NCBI GenBank assembly: GCA_963669265.1
Contig: OY769916.1
Location: 3,968,001 to 4,032,000, forward strand
DNA from: SZUA-547 sp963669265
GTDB lineage: Bacteria; Pseudomonadota; Alphaproteobacteria; Rhodobacterales; Rhodobacteraceae
Reading direction: 5' to 3'
Length of the DNA stretch: 64,000 bases
This document shows positions 36,266-44,377 of this stretch, in pieces. The translations under genes were made by a program, and so were the position numbers. The notes beneath the pieces are model-generated. The model saw only the letters and a program-made list of their open reading frames with translations, was not told the origin of the DNA and made no database searches. Within the stretch, counting starts at the first letter, position 1; each line of letters opens with the position of its first letter.

Positions 36266-36287
36266 GGCAATCTTATCTTGAATTCTA

Positions 36288-36303
36288 CCTATCACTAGAT
36301 AGA
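36288..36303. promoter_or_regulatory. Putative TetR operator O2
   Basis: CCTATC-ACTA-GATAGA contains the perfect inverted repeat CTATC/GATAG and lies 20 bases before the SDR start codon. It is related to O1, 54 bases away. Confidence 0.6.
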
Positions 36304-36323
36304 ATTTTAGAAGGAGAAAAGAC

Positions 36324-37073
36324 ATGGACACGGCGCTTATCATCGGAGGCTCAAGCGGGATGGGCCTTGAAACTGCTCGGAAATTGGCGGCGGAGGGCGC
36401 GGAGATTGTGCTGGTCGGCCGTGATCAAGGTAAATTGGACCACGCGGCGACCTCTATCGATGGGCAGGTAGAGACGGTAGCGCTCGATTTGCGGGATTTT
36501 GAGGCGGTTGAGCGCTTCTCGACGGCGCTTGAACGGCGCGAGACGCCGATCACCAAGCTGGTGAACGCGGCGGGGGTTTTCAGCCCCAAACCGTTTCTCG
36601 AGCATGGCATGGACGACTACGACGCCTATCACGATCTCAACCGCGCGTCGTTTCGCATCACGCAAGCGGTGGCAAAACGAATGGCCGAGGCCGGCGGCGG
36701 CGCCATCGTCAATATCGGATCGATGTGGGCGAAGCAGGCGATTAAGGCCACGCCGTCATCAGCCTATTCCATGGCGAAGGCGGGGCTGCATGCGATGACC
36801 CAGCATCTGGCGATGGAGCTTGGCGACCAGAATATCCGGGTCAACGCCGTCTCTCCGGCGGTGGTGGTCACACCGATTTATGGCGCATTCATCGATCCGG
36901 ACGCCATCGAGACCACTCTGACGGACGGGTTCGACGCCTTCCATCCGGTGGGACGGGTCGGCCGGACGGATGACGTGGCCGACGTGATCGCGTATCTCCT
37001 GTCTGACAAGGCTGGCTGGGTGACCGGCGCCAACTGGGATGTGGATGGCGGCGTCATGGCCGGCCGGAACTGA
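36324..37073 (+). CDS. Short-chain dehydrogenase/reductase
   Basis: The 249-residue classical SDR has a nucleotide-binding loop GGSSGMG (residues 8-14), VNAAGVFSPKP (NAAG type) and the catalytic Ser133, Tyr148 and Lys152 in SAYSMAKAG. The VGRDQ after strand 2 and the absence of an early Asp suggest NADP preference, though this is weak. It is followed ten bases downstream by a cupin gene, probably in one transcript under the TetR regulator. The substrate is unknown. Confidence 0.9.
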   Translation: MDTALIIGGSSGMGLETARKLAAEGAEIVLVGRDQGKLDHAATSIDGQVETVALDLRDFEAVERFSTALERRETPITKLVNAAGVFSPKPFLEHGMDDYDAYHDLNRASFRITQAVAKRMAEAGGGAIVNIGSMWAKQAIKATPSSAYSMAKAGLHAMTQHLAMELGDQNIRVNAVSPAVVVTPIYGAFIDPDAIETTLTDGFDAFHPVGRVGRTDDVADVIAYLLSDKAGWVTGANWDVDGGVMAGRN

Positions 37074-37083
37074 GGACAAGACG

Positions 37084-37758
37084 ATGCGCGTAAACGCGGA
37101 TTTCACCAAAACAGTCACCATTCCCGCCTCGGCGCGGGAATGGGTCGCCTCGCCCGCAGCGGGGGTTGAGCGGGCCATGCTGGACCGGATCGGCGGCGAA
37201 GTCGCCCGCGCCACCACTATTGTGCGCTTCGCGCCAGACTCCTATTTCGACAGCCACACCCATACCGGGGGCGAGGAATTTATCGTCCTAAAGGGCGTCT
37301 TCTCAGACCAGTATGGCGACTTCCCTGAAGGCTCCTATGTCCGCAACCCGATCGGCACCGCGCACAAGCCGCATACGGAAGACGGCTGCGAGATCTTCGT
37401 AAAACTCTGGCAATTCGACTCCGCGGATGACCGGCAGTTTTCGGTGGATATGAATGCCGCTAAACTGGTGGCGACAGAGGAGGGCGACCGAGCGGCGATC
37501 CTCCATCAATTCGGCGATGAGCATGTTTCGCTGCGAGAGGCGCGGGCCGGGTCGTCGGCGAAGGTCCCATTTTCGGGAGGCGGGGAAATCCTGCTGCTGC
37601 AAGGGGATCTGACGGTCGACGGTCAGGACCTGGAGGAGGGCGGCTGGACGCGCCTGCCGGTCGGCTCGACGGCGCGGCTCGAGTCCGCTGCCGGCGCACG
37701 CTATTGGCGCAAGACCGGGCATCTGCTGCAGCCGCCCGCCGAACCAAGCACAACTTGA
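37084..37758 (+). CDS. Cupin protein, ChrR-like
   Basis: The 224-residue protein has two cupin halves. The first has DSHTHTGGEEFIVLKG and GTAHKP, giving the His/His/Glu metal set of ChrR-like cupins. The second (GEILLLQGDLTVDGQ) is degenerate, with few metal ligands. The ATG at 37084 has GAGGA seven bases upstream, so the earlier in-frame ATG-like starts are not used. No anti-sigma zinc domain is present, so this resembles the stand-alone ChrR cupin group. It probably belongs with the upstream SDR. Confidence 0.83.
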   Translation: MRVNADFTKTVTIPASAREWVASPAAGVERAMLDRIGGEVARATTIVRFAPDSYFDSHTHTGGEEFIVLKGVFSDQYGDFPEGSYVRNPIGTAHKPHTEDGCEIFVKLWQFDSADDRQFSVDMNAAKLVATEEGDRAAILHQFGDEHVSLREARAGSSAKVPFSGGGEILLLQGDLTVDGQDLEEGGWTRLPVGSTARLESAAGARYWRKTGHLLQPPAEPSTT

Positions 37759-37797
37759 CGCGGGGCGCGTCGGAGTGAATAAACCGCATCTGGTTCA

Positions 37798-37873
37798 GGG
37801 CGGTTAGCTCAGTTGGTAGAGCGCCTCGTTTACACCGAGGATGTCGGGAGTTCGAGCCTCTCACCGCCCACCA
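37798..37873 (+). tRNA. tRNA-Val (anticodon UAC), island attachment gene
   Basis: Acceptor arms GGGCGGT / ACCGCCC pair and CCA is encoded. The anticodon stem CCTCG/CGAGG encloses TTTACAC, giving TAC. From the anticodon arm to 20 bases past the CCA it is duplicated exactly at 49142-49210. Confidence 0.97.
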
Positions 37874-37893
37874 TGATTTCAATGGGTTAGCGG
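37825..37893. repeat. attL, 69-bp direct repeat copy 1
   Basis: This copy runs from the anticodon arm of tRNA-Val to 20 bases beyond its CCA. It is identical to 49142-49210; flanking bases differ on both sides. Confidence 0.93.
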
Positions 37894-37950
37894 ATTTTTC
37901 CGCTTCGTAAGTTCCCAATGAATCGGACGAGTTCCCAAATCTTGTTCTGT

Positions 37951-39069
37951 TCATGTTTCCTTCTTGCCTATTATGGGGAGCAACTCGACGCTGCCCCGGT
38001 TGCTTGCCTCAACTTCTGCTGTGCGGGCGTAGTGTGCTGCCATCCGGTCGCTTTGATGCCCCAGCATGGCGCGCACCATTTCATAGATTTCATGCGCTGC
38101 GGCGTCGCCCTTGGCCGCAGCGTTCGCAATGAGCGTCGCGTTCGTCGCGCGAAGCCCCTTGAAGGTCAGACGAGGTTCATGGCCCTTCAGGTCCAGACGC
38201 TTCAATTCCTTGTTCCAGCTTGCGCCGAATCCGCTTCCCCACGGCTCGCCGCGCGAGTTGACCAGAAGCGGTCGGTCAGGATCGACAATGCCGCGCTGCC
38301 GTTTCATGGCGCGGGCATCTTCAATGATCTCCATAGCCGCGGAGTGCAATTCGACCCGAATAGGGATTCGCACCTTGCGCTTGGTCTTGGCTCTGCGAAG
38401 CGTCCAGACAGTTCCGTCGATGCGGCTGTCGGTTAGGTCTTTCAGCAGGTCGCCCCGGTCAGCGCCGGTATAGAACGCCATCGCGGCGACGCGCGCGATG
38501 TGCGGATTCCCATCCTTTAGCAGGTGTTCGAGTTTCGGAAGGGGCCAAGGCTCGTAACCCTCTTCCAAGACTTCGCGCTCAACGCCAGACGCAGGATTGA
38601 CGGTCGCGAATCCTCGCGGGACGCCCCATGCGAAGATCGCGCTCACATCGTCCATCAGACGGTTCGCAGTAGCCAGCCGATCCGAAAACGAGTCATAGAG
38701 CGCTTGGCAGTGTTCGGGTCTGATTTCGCGGGCGTCGAACAGCCCCCACTTCTCAGTCAAGACTCTACAGGCGCGATCGCGAGAATCGCGCGACGACTTC
38801 GATAGTTTTTTGTATTTCGGCGATTCGGCCTTGTGACGATTGACCATGGCCTGCACCGACGTCGGCGGCGCATCGTCCTCCGGCCAGACGCCGAACGCGG
38901 CCAGCCACGCCTCGTTGTAAGCCTGTCGGAAACCGTCATCGAGCGGATGGGGCAGGGGCCACAGATGTTCCTTGCGCTTGCCGTCTATGATCTCTACGCG
39001 GCGGAAATAGAAATATCGCCCGCGCTTCTTCGAGATCACGTAGTCGGGAAGATTAATGCTCGGAGCCAC
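37951..39069 (-). CDS. Tyrosine-type site-specific integrase
   Basis: The 372-residue recombinase presumably inserts this island at tRNA-Val. The catalytic domain has the first Arg in YTGADRGDLLKDL, a Lys region KTKRKVRIPI, and the second box as FKGLRATNAT (Lys in place of the usual His of HxLR). The third is MLGHQSDRMAAHYA with the Tyr nucleophile. The start is a GTG at 39069 (MAPSINLPDYVISKK) with GGAGG six bases upstream. The ORF reads further upstream, but that part is antisense noise over the HTH gene. It overlaps the HTH gene by 17 bases. Confidence 0.9.
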   Translation of the reverse strand: MAPSINLPDYVISKKRGRYFYFRRVEIIDGKRKEHLWPLPHPLDDGFRQAYNEAWLAAFGVWPEDDAPPTSVQAMVNRHKAESPKYKKLSKSSRDSRDRACRVLTEKWGLFDAREIRPEHCQALYDSFSDRLATANRLMDDVSAIFAWGVPRGFATVNPASGVEREVLEEGYEPWPLPKLEHLLKDGNPHIARVAAMAFYTGADRGDLLKDLTDSRIDGTVWTLRRAKTKRKVRIPIRVELHSAAMEIIEDARAMKRQRGIVDPDRPLLVNSRGEPWGSGFGASWNKELKRLDLKGHEPRLTFKGLRATNATLIANAAAKGDAAAHEIYEMVRAMLGHQSDRMAAHYARTAEVEASNRGSVELLPIIGKKET

Positions 39070-39289
39070 GGACAGCCTCCATGATCGGGTCGGTTGGTTT
39101 GTCGGGTATTTTTTGTCTCTTGATGTGGCGTTGCACCTCATCCCAATCCCAGCGCTCGCGCGCGCCCAACGTGGAGCACGGCGGCGGGATGATGCCTTTC
39201 CTGGCCCAATCGGTGATCGTGTCAGGGCTGGCATCCAACGCCCATGCCAAGGTCGAGCGGGTAGGGAACGGAGGAATGTCTCTAGCCAT
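39053..39289 (-). CDS. Small helix-turn-helix protein, excisionase-like
   Basis: The 78-residue protein has the HTH sequence STLAWALDASPDTITDWARK, followed by the wing GIIPPPCSTLGARERWDWDEVQRHI. This is the pattern of AlpA/MerR-like excisionase or regulator proteins beside integrases. The ATG at 39289 overlaps the upstream gene by eight bases, implying coupling. It probably controls excision direction. Confidence 0.75.
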   Translation of the reverse strand: MARDIPPFPTRSTLAWALDASPDTITDWARKGIIPPPCSTLGARERWDWDEVQRHIKRQKIPDKPTDPIMEAVRGSEH

Positions 39290-40064
39290 CGCCGCCGTCC
39301 TGATCTGGTTTGGGCGCGTCGTCCCCCTGATCGCCGTCTTCTTCCTCTTCAAACAGGTCTGACTTCAGATATTTTTCGTCGCCAGACAGGACATATAGGT
39401 TGGGCAGGGTTTGGCGCAGGAATCCACCAGACGCGTATCTCTTCACCATCGCGATCGCAGATTCCGTATCGTCATCGTATGACGGCGGCTGAATCGGGGG
39501 ATACTCGTAAGCGCCCGTGCAGCTGATCCTTTCACGCAGCACCGTGACTAAGTCTGAGTAAACAACGGCACCGCGCGCGAACGTCGGCCTCTGAACATCG
39601 GGGCGCTCAAATACTAGGTCCAAATCGTAGTTTTCATAATTGACAGATTTGCCGAAAATCTTCGCAAACAGAGAGCCGGACTGTTCGCAGAGAATTTCAA
39701 TTCGGGTATCACTGAAGTCGCCATCTAGTGAAAACACCTCTTCGCAAACATCACCAAAGGTTCGTCCGTCGTGTCGCGAATATGGCAACTGGCTACCCAA
39801 GTGCCCCTGTTCCATGCCGCTTGGGACGATCGGGATACCCGTCGCCTGATGGGCCACCTCGCCCGCCAGGTTGTTGCGTGGGGCGAAGGCGGCTGCGGCG
39901 ATAAGGGGCATGACGTGCCTGGCCTCTACGTGTGCGATCGCACGCCCCCGACTCTTCGGTAGAATGCCGTTATCTATGAGATTGCGCGCGAGTTGGTTCA
40001 CGCGGCTGCGCGACTCGCCCGTCACGTCCGCAACCTCATCCACCAATTCGCTGACCGTCGCCAC
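39282..40064 (-). CDS. Island protein of unknown function with N-terminal HTH
   Basis: The protein is about 260 residues. A GTG at 40064 with GGAG six bases upstream is the better start; an ATG at 40133 lacks a ribosome-binding site. Residues 5-40 (ELVDEVADVTGESRSRVNQL, then ARNLIDNGILP) look like a winged or simple HTH. The middle and C-terminal parts show no motif I recognise. The tail is very acidic (FEEEEDGDQGDD). It is the first gene of a three-gene overlapping unit with the excisionase and integrase, so a regulator of integration is plausible. Confidence 0.65.
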   Translation of the reverse strand: MATVSELVDEVADVTGESRSRVNQLARNLIDNGILPKSRGRAIAHVEARHVMPLIAAAAFAPRNNLAGEVAHQATGIPIVPSGMEQGHLGSQLPYSRHDGRTFGDVCEEVFSLDGDFSDTRIEILCEQSGSLFAKIFGKSVNYENYDLDLVFERPDVQRPTFARGAVVYSDLVTVLRERISCTGAYEYPPIQPPSYDDDTESAIAMVKRYASGGFLRQTLPNLYVLSGDEKYLKSDLFEEEEDGDQGDDAPKPDQDGGDG

Positions 40065-40332
40065 GACTCGCTCCTGACTGAATTTTTCAGACGACAATAC
40101 GCTTAGATTTTGTATTTCGAAAGCCAAAAACATGGACGAGTGTTCACTTTTTTCCCCGTCCGAAGAATGCGTCCAGCGCCGACCGGCTGGCGGTGTAGTT
40201 CCGCCGACGACGAATTAATGGGCAGGGAAGGCGCCCGTCTCCAACAGTCGATACACCACGCCGACGGGGAGGCTGTGGTGATCGGCAATGTCGCGGTCGC
40301 CGCGCGTAAAGCACAGCTAGTGGTGACTCAGT

Positions 40333-40890
40333 TCAATCTTTGGTGCGAGATCGATTTCCCAACACCCGATAGACCGATGACCGAACGATTTTGAGTCGCC
40401 TAGCTATCTCAGTCGCACCGATGCCCTCGGCCCTGAGGCGCTTTACTTCGTCCACGTCGATGCCCGGCTTGCGGCCCTTGTAGACGCCCCTGGCTTTCGC
40501 CTTGGCGATGCCCTCCATCTGGCGTTCTCTGCGGAGGTTGGTCTCGAACTCGGCGAAGACACCCAGCATGTCGAGAAAGCACTTTCCAGCCGCCGTCGAG
40601 GTGTCGATTGGTTGTTGAAGAGCCTGGAGCGTCGCACCTTTCACCTTCAATATTTCGACGATGTCCTGAAGATCCTTGATGGACCGCGCCAGCCTATCGA
40701 TCCGCGTCACGACAAGAGCGTCGCCCTCTCGGACGAACTCTAGAAGGGTGTCGAGTTCCGAGCGGCCTTTTCGGCTAGCACCACTGGCCTTTTCCTCACG
40801 AACGACGTCGCAGCCAGCGGTTTCAAGCGCTTCTCGCTGAAGCGTCAGGTCCTGATCGATTGTGGAGACGCGGGCGTAGCCGTAGAGCAT
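40333..40890 (-). CDS. Serine recombinase (resolvase family)
   Basis: The 185-residue protein is of Tn3/gamma-delta resolvase type. The nucleophile is Ser9 in YGYARVST, followed by DALVVTRIDRLARS with catalytic Arg residues. The long E helix (FAEFETNLRRERQMEGIAKA) leads to a C-terminal HTH of Hin type (GATEIARRLKIVRSSVYRVL). It may act at res-like sites in the adjacent AT-richer gap at 40891-41320. No transposase is found with it, so it is not part of a complete Tn3 element here. Confidence 0.92.
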   Translation of the reverse strand: MLYGYARVSTIDQDLTLQREALETAGCDVVREEKASGASRKGRSELDTLLEFVREGDALVVTRIDRLARSIKDLQDIVEILKVKGATLQALQQPIDTSTAAGKCFLDMLGVFAEFETNLRRERQMEGIAKAKARGVYKGRKPGIDVDEVKRLRAEGIGATEIARRLKIVRSSVYRVLGNRSRTKD

Positions 40891-41320
40891 GGAGAGCGTC
40901 CTTTTTAATTCTAGACCCTTTCCACATGGTGACCGATATAATGAAAAACAACCCTAAAAAGACGCAACTACTGTGCTGTCGGATTGGCCTGCTGGCGTAT
41001 TCCCAAATAGGACATACCGATGAACTAGCAACTGGCAGTTGTTTCGGCTTTTCGTGCGAAAGCGGACTCGCTTACGGAAGTTACCTACGTCGGCTGTGCG
41101 GACTTAGCGGTCAACTGAGTCATTTAGTCAGATGACCGGAGATGACCCCGAAGCAGACTCTGTCGGATAACAAAGCACTTGGATAAATGCAGAGCGAGCG
41201 GCAACAAAATGCTCCCGTTTTGAGCTCTCAGTAGTCCTTTCCATATGGTGGGTTTTCTCTAGGGATTTATGGGCTAAAGTTTCAAGCAATTTGGAATTTC
41301 GCTGGGCGCCCTTCGGTAAG
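40891..41320. other. Non-coding gap between resolvase and the transporter gene
   Basis: No coding ORF is supported in this 430-base stretch, which is visibly less GC-rich than its surroundings. It contains a 15-base imperfect direct repeat, CCTTTCCAYATGGTG, at 40917-40931 and 41236-41250. It should hold the promoters of the resolvase and the divergent transporter gene. Confidence 0.5.
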
Positions 41321-42943
41321 ATGTCATATGGCAACAACATGATGCGCGCTTACATTGGGCCATTGAAATGGGGGGATCATTTGCGCCGACACGGAAGAGT
41401 CCTACGAGCCCAATTTTTCGCAGCGACGCTGATCGGCATACTGGCCACCGCCGGTTTCGCCCAGGCGAGCGAACGTGACGCCACATTCCCGTCAGGCTAT
41501 TCGGTCAGCGGAGCGACGGCCTACGAACCCGCCGAACTCATGACTTTCGCATTTGACCATGTGAACGCCACCCATGGCGCGGTCACGGTCGAGGAGTTCG
41601 CTCGCGCCCTTGAGCTTGTCTATCGTGAGGACGGATACTTTCTCGCCGAAGTCGCCATTGCGCTCAGCCCCGACGGCTCACGCGTCGACTTCATCGTCGA
41701 TGAGGGCCGGATCGACGTCGTCTCCATCGAGGGTTTCGATGCGGCCATGTTCGGCGCGATCAAAGCGCATATCGAGCCGCTGGTCGGCGTTGCGCCGCTC
41801 ACGCTTCCCGATTTCGAACGCGCGATCATGCTGGTCAACGATCTGGCTGGCGTCTACGCGACGACCGAGATCGACTACCCCGATCCCAATGCGGGCGCGA
41901 GGCTCAGAGTGATTGGCGCCGCAGAATGGCTGGGCGAGGGAAGTTTCACTATCGACAACCCGCCGCGCGAACTGGGCGACGCGGTCAGCGGATTTCTGAC
42001 GCAGGAATTCTATTCGACTCTGGTTCCCGGCGACTTACTGCGGATTCAGGGCGCAGCGACGTGGTATTTCAACGATGGCGACGACAACTCCCTCTTCGGT
42101 TCCGGCGTTTACCGGGCGCCCCTCGGCGCGTCCGGCGCCTACGGCGAACTGTTTCTGGGCAACGTGGTCTCGCGCCGCGACGCCAGCGGTCAGTTCCAGC
42201 AAACGGATTTCGACGGCTTCAACGCGGGCGGCGCGGTCGGGTACCCCGTGCTGCGCAATCTCAATGAATATGGCTATGTGCTGGGCGAGTACCGTTTCTC
42301 GACCAGCGACTCGGACGTGCCGGACGACAACCTCGACAGTTCGGCCCATGTGATCAGCGCTGCGGCGCTTTATGGACGGACCGAGGCGGATGGCGGCGCA
42401 ATCGAGGTCGGCGTCAATCTCGCCGCCGGTTGGCAGTCGGACGATGATGAATTCGATGATGGCGACGACGCGTTCTGGCATTTGCGGGCTGGGGTCGGAT
42501 ACGAGACGCCGCTGGACCAAATTTCCGAGCATATGGATTTTCGCACAGAGATCTGGGGGCAAGCGAGCACGAACCGGCTGCCCACTGTTGAGAAATTCTA
42601 TCTCGGCGACCGGTATTGGCTGCGCGGCTACGCCTTCGACGAGGCGGATGGCGATACCGGCCTCGCAGCCCTGTTCGAACTGTCCAAGACCTTTTACGTC
42701 GAGCAAAACCCAGTGCACAGCGCGACGCCATTTCTGTTTCTCGACGCTGGCTATGTGGACAATAAGAGCGCATCCGACGCCCAGTTCGACAATGAAACTC
42801 TGGTCTCCACCGGTCTCGGACTGGAGATAGAGTTCTTTGAGAACGTATCGGTCCTCGGCACTGTCGGCGTTCCCTTGACGGATGGGCCGTTAACGGATTC
42901 AGGCGATCCGGCGGGCTATCTGCGGCTGACGAAATTCTGGTGA
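41321..42943 (+). CDS. Two-partner secretion outer-membrane transporter (TpsB/FhaC/ShlB-like)
   Basis: This is a 540-residue predicted outer-membrane protein of the Omp85/TpsB superfamily. After a long basic N-terminus comes a signal peptide (FFAATLIGILATAGFAQASE). A POTRA region follows (about 55-185: ARALELVYREDGYFLAEVAI, VDFIVDEGRIDVVSIEGF). Then there is a 16-strand-type barrel with FYLGDRYWLRGYAF near residue 426, the family L-x-G motif in strand 6 loop. It ends in Trp after RLTKFW, a barrel sorting signal. The start is uncertain (ATG at 41321, 41339 or 41342). The next gene begins 11 bases after its stop and encodes a secreted protein. Confidence 0.8.
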   Translation: MSYGNNMMRAYIGPLKWGDHLRRHGRVLRAQFFAATLIGILATAGFAQASERDATFPSGYSVSGATAYEPAELMTFAFDHVNATHGAVTVEEFARALELVYREDGYFLAEVAIALSPDGSRVDFIVDEGRIDVVSIEGFDAAMFGAIKAHIEPLVGVAPLTLPDFERAIMLVNDLAGVYATTEIDYPDPNAGARLRVIGAAEWLGEGSFTIDNPPRELGDAVSGFLTQEFYSTLVPGDLLRIQGAATWYFNDGDDNSLFGSGVYRAPLGASGAYGELFLGNVVSRRDASGQFQQTDFDGFNAGGAVGYPVLRNLNEYGYVLGEYRFSTSDSDVPDDNLDSSAHVISAAALYGRTEADGGAIEVGVNLAAGWQSDDDEFDDGDDAFWHLRAGVGYETPLDQISEHMDFRTEIWGQASTNRLPTVEKFYLGDRYWLRGYAFDEADGDTGLAALFELSKTFYVEQNPVHSATPFLFLDAGYVDNKSASDAQFDNETLVSTGLGLEIEFFENVSVLGTVGVPLTDGPLTDSGDPAGYLRLTKFW

Positions 42944-42954
42944 GGAGGATCGAT

Positions 42955-44232
42955 ATGCGCGCGCTTTCAACGCTCACTGCGACGGCTGGCCTTGCGATCC
43001 TGCTCTCCGCCGGGCCGTCCCTTTCGGCCGGGAACCATTACGGCTGGTGCCGCGGAGTCGGGAATCCCCATCAGTCCGCCGATTGCGGACATTCTAGCGG
43101 GGGGACGACCGGGGGCGGCACGCCGGGGACGACGCCAAGCTCCAACCAATCGCCGTCCACTTCCACCTTGCCGCCGACACAGCAGACAGGCGGCCAGAAA
43201 CCACCGCAGCAGCCGCCTGTGGTCGCGCCGCAGCAGCAACAGGTGAAAGCTCCCCCGCAACAGCAAACCGCTGTTCCCAAACCTGTTCTGCCGCCGCAAA
43301 AAACCCCGCCGAACCCAAAGATCACGGCACCGGTTCCGCCGCAAAAATCGACGGCGATACCACAGCCGCAGCAAGTCCCGACGCCCAACCTCGCTCCGCA
43401 GAAGACGCAGGTCCCGCCGCCGTTGCAAGCGCAGGTGCCTCCGCCGCAGCAACTCCCGAGGCAACAGACGCCATACCTGGTTCCACAGCAGACGCAAGTC
43501 CCGCCGCCGCAACAGGCCCAGGTGCCGCCGCCACAACAACTCCCGAGGCAACAGACGCCCAACTTGGTTCCACAGAAGACGCAAGTCCCGCCGCCGCAAC
43601 AGGCCCAGGTGCCGCCGCCACAACAACTCCCGAGGCAACAGACGCCCAACTTGGTTCCACAGAAGACGCAAGTCCCGCCGCCGCAACAGGCCCAGGTGCC
43701 GCCGCCACAACAACTTCCGAGGCAACAGACGCCCAATCTCGTTCCACAGAAGACGCAGGTCCCCCCGCCGCGCCAGGCGCAGGTGCCTCCGCCGCAGCAA
43801 ATCCCGCAGCAGAAGACGCCATATTTGGTTCCTCAGCCTCTACAACTCGCCCGCCCCAGCGGTGGATCGGTCGCCCGGCCGCAACCGCGCCCACCTGTGA
43901 GTAACCAACGGCCTGCGCAAGTTTCGGCGACCGTGACCCATTCGACAACGCATACCGCGCCACCGAAAGCGGCGGGTCATGTCTCCATCGAGACCGGCAG
44001 GCAGGCGCCGCACCAGCTTCCACGCTTCGCCGATGAGGCGGGCGACGGCGCCTGGCATTGCGTCGCCAGCGGTTATGGCCGACGCACTCACGTGACTTAC
44101 GCCGGCGCCATCGCGCAGCGCGGCGCGTTGACCCATATCGACGCGGTGGACGCGATCGCCAAGGACGTTCCGGCGCGCCATCCGCGTCATTCCGAATGCG
44201 TGATCTCGGTGCAGCGGCGACACCAGAACTAG
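42955..44232 (+). CDS. Secreted Pro/Gln-rich repeat protein, possible TPS partner
   Basis: The 425-residue protein starts at an ATG with GAGGAGGA ahead. Signal peptide MRALSTLTATAGLAILLSAG is followed by a Cys-containing N-terminal segment, then a long Pro/Gln-rich rod. Five tandem 29-residue repeats lie at about residues 141-285, with core TPNLVPQKTQVPPPQQAQ. The C-terminal ~60 residues form a small globular-looking domain with two Cys (WHCVASGYG and SECVISVQ). It lacks the haemagglutination-type TPS domain of known TpsA proteins. Its tight coupling to the transporter gene makes it a candidate substrate. Function is inferred from context only. Confidence 0.7.
   Translation: MRALSTLTATAGLAILLSAGPSLSAGNHYGWCRGVGNPHQSADCGHSSGGTTGGGTPGTTPSSNQSPSTSTLPPTQQTGGQKPPQQPPVVAPQQQQVKAPPQQQTAVPKPVLPPQKTPPNPKITAPVPPQKSTAIPQPQQVPTPNLAPQKTQVPPPLQAQVPPPQQLPRQQTPYLVPQQTQVPPPQQAQVPPPQQLPRQQTPNLVPQKTQVPPPQQAQVPPPQQLPRQQTPNLVPQKTQVPPPQQAQVPPPQQLPRQQTPNLVPQKTQVPPPRQAQVPPPQQIPQQKTPYLVPQPLQLARPSGGSVARPQPRPPVSNQRPAQVSATVTHSTTHTAPPKAAGHVSIETGRQAPHQLPRFADEAGDGAWHCVASGYGRRTHVTYAGAIAQRGALTHIDAVDAIAKDVPARHPRHSECVISVQRRHQN
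43375..43809 (+). repeat. Five tandem 87-bp repeats coding Pro/Gln-rich sequence
   Basis: Units begin at 43375, 43462, 43549, 43636 and 43723, with exact 87-base spacing, and a partial sixth follows from 43810. The units at 43549 and 43636 are identical over at least 80 bases; the outer units diverge. The repeat is in frame and encodes 29 residues per unit. Confidence 0.92.
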
Positions 44233-44377
44233 AGCTTTCAGCTTTTTATGGCGGCAATAGGAATGCCTGGGGAATTTGCGTAAGGCTTATCCGATCAATC
44301 GGTCCGGCCGAGCAATGTCAGACATCAAAGCAGCGTAGACCCAGGCTGAGGTTCTACGCGCTCGCAAGGAGACCGTT

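Noticed and set aside
37460..37954. Minus-strand ORF with the sequence VRGSNSRHPRCKRGALPTELTA
   Set aside because: It is the well-known artefact of translating the antisense of a tRNA gene; the same happens at 48849-49307 over attR.
40103..40288. Small ORFs between the regulator-like gene and the resolvase
   Set aside because: They have no ribosome-binding site and no protein-like composition; the gap is treated as non-coding.
43071..43736. Minus-strand ORF of Cys/Gly-rich repeats opposite the Pro/Gln protein
   Set aside because: It is the complement of a CAG/CCG-rich repeat; the plus strand has a signal peptide, a ribosome-binding site and operon context.
43375..43809. Possible CRISPR-like array
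   Set aside because: The 87-base units are contiguous, in frame and have no unique spacers.
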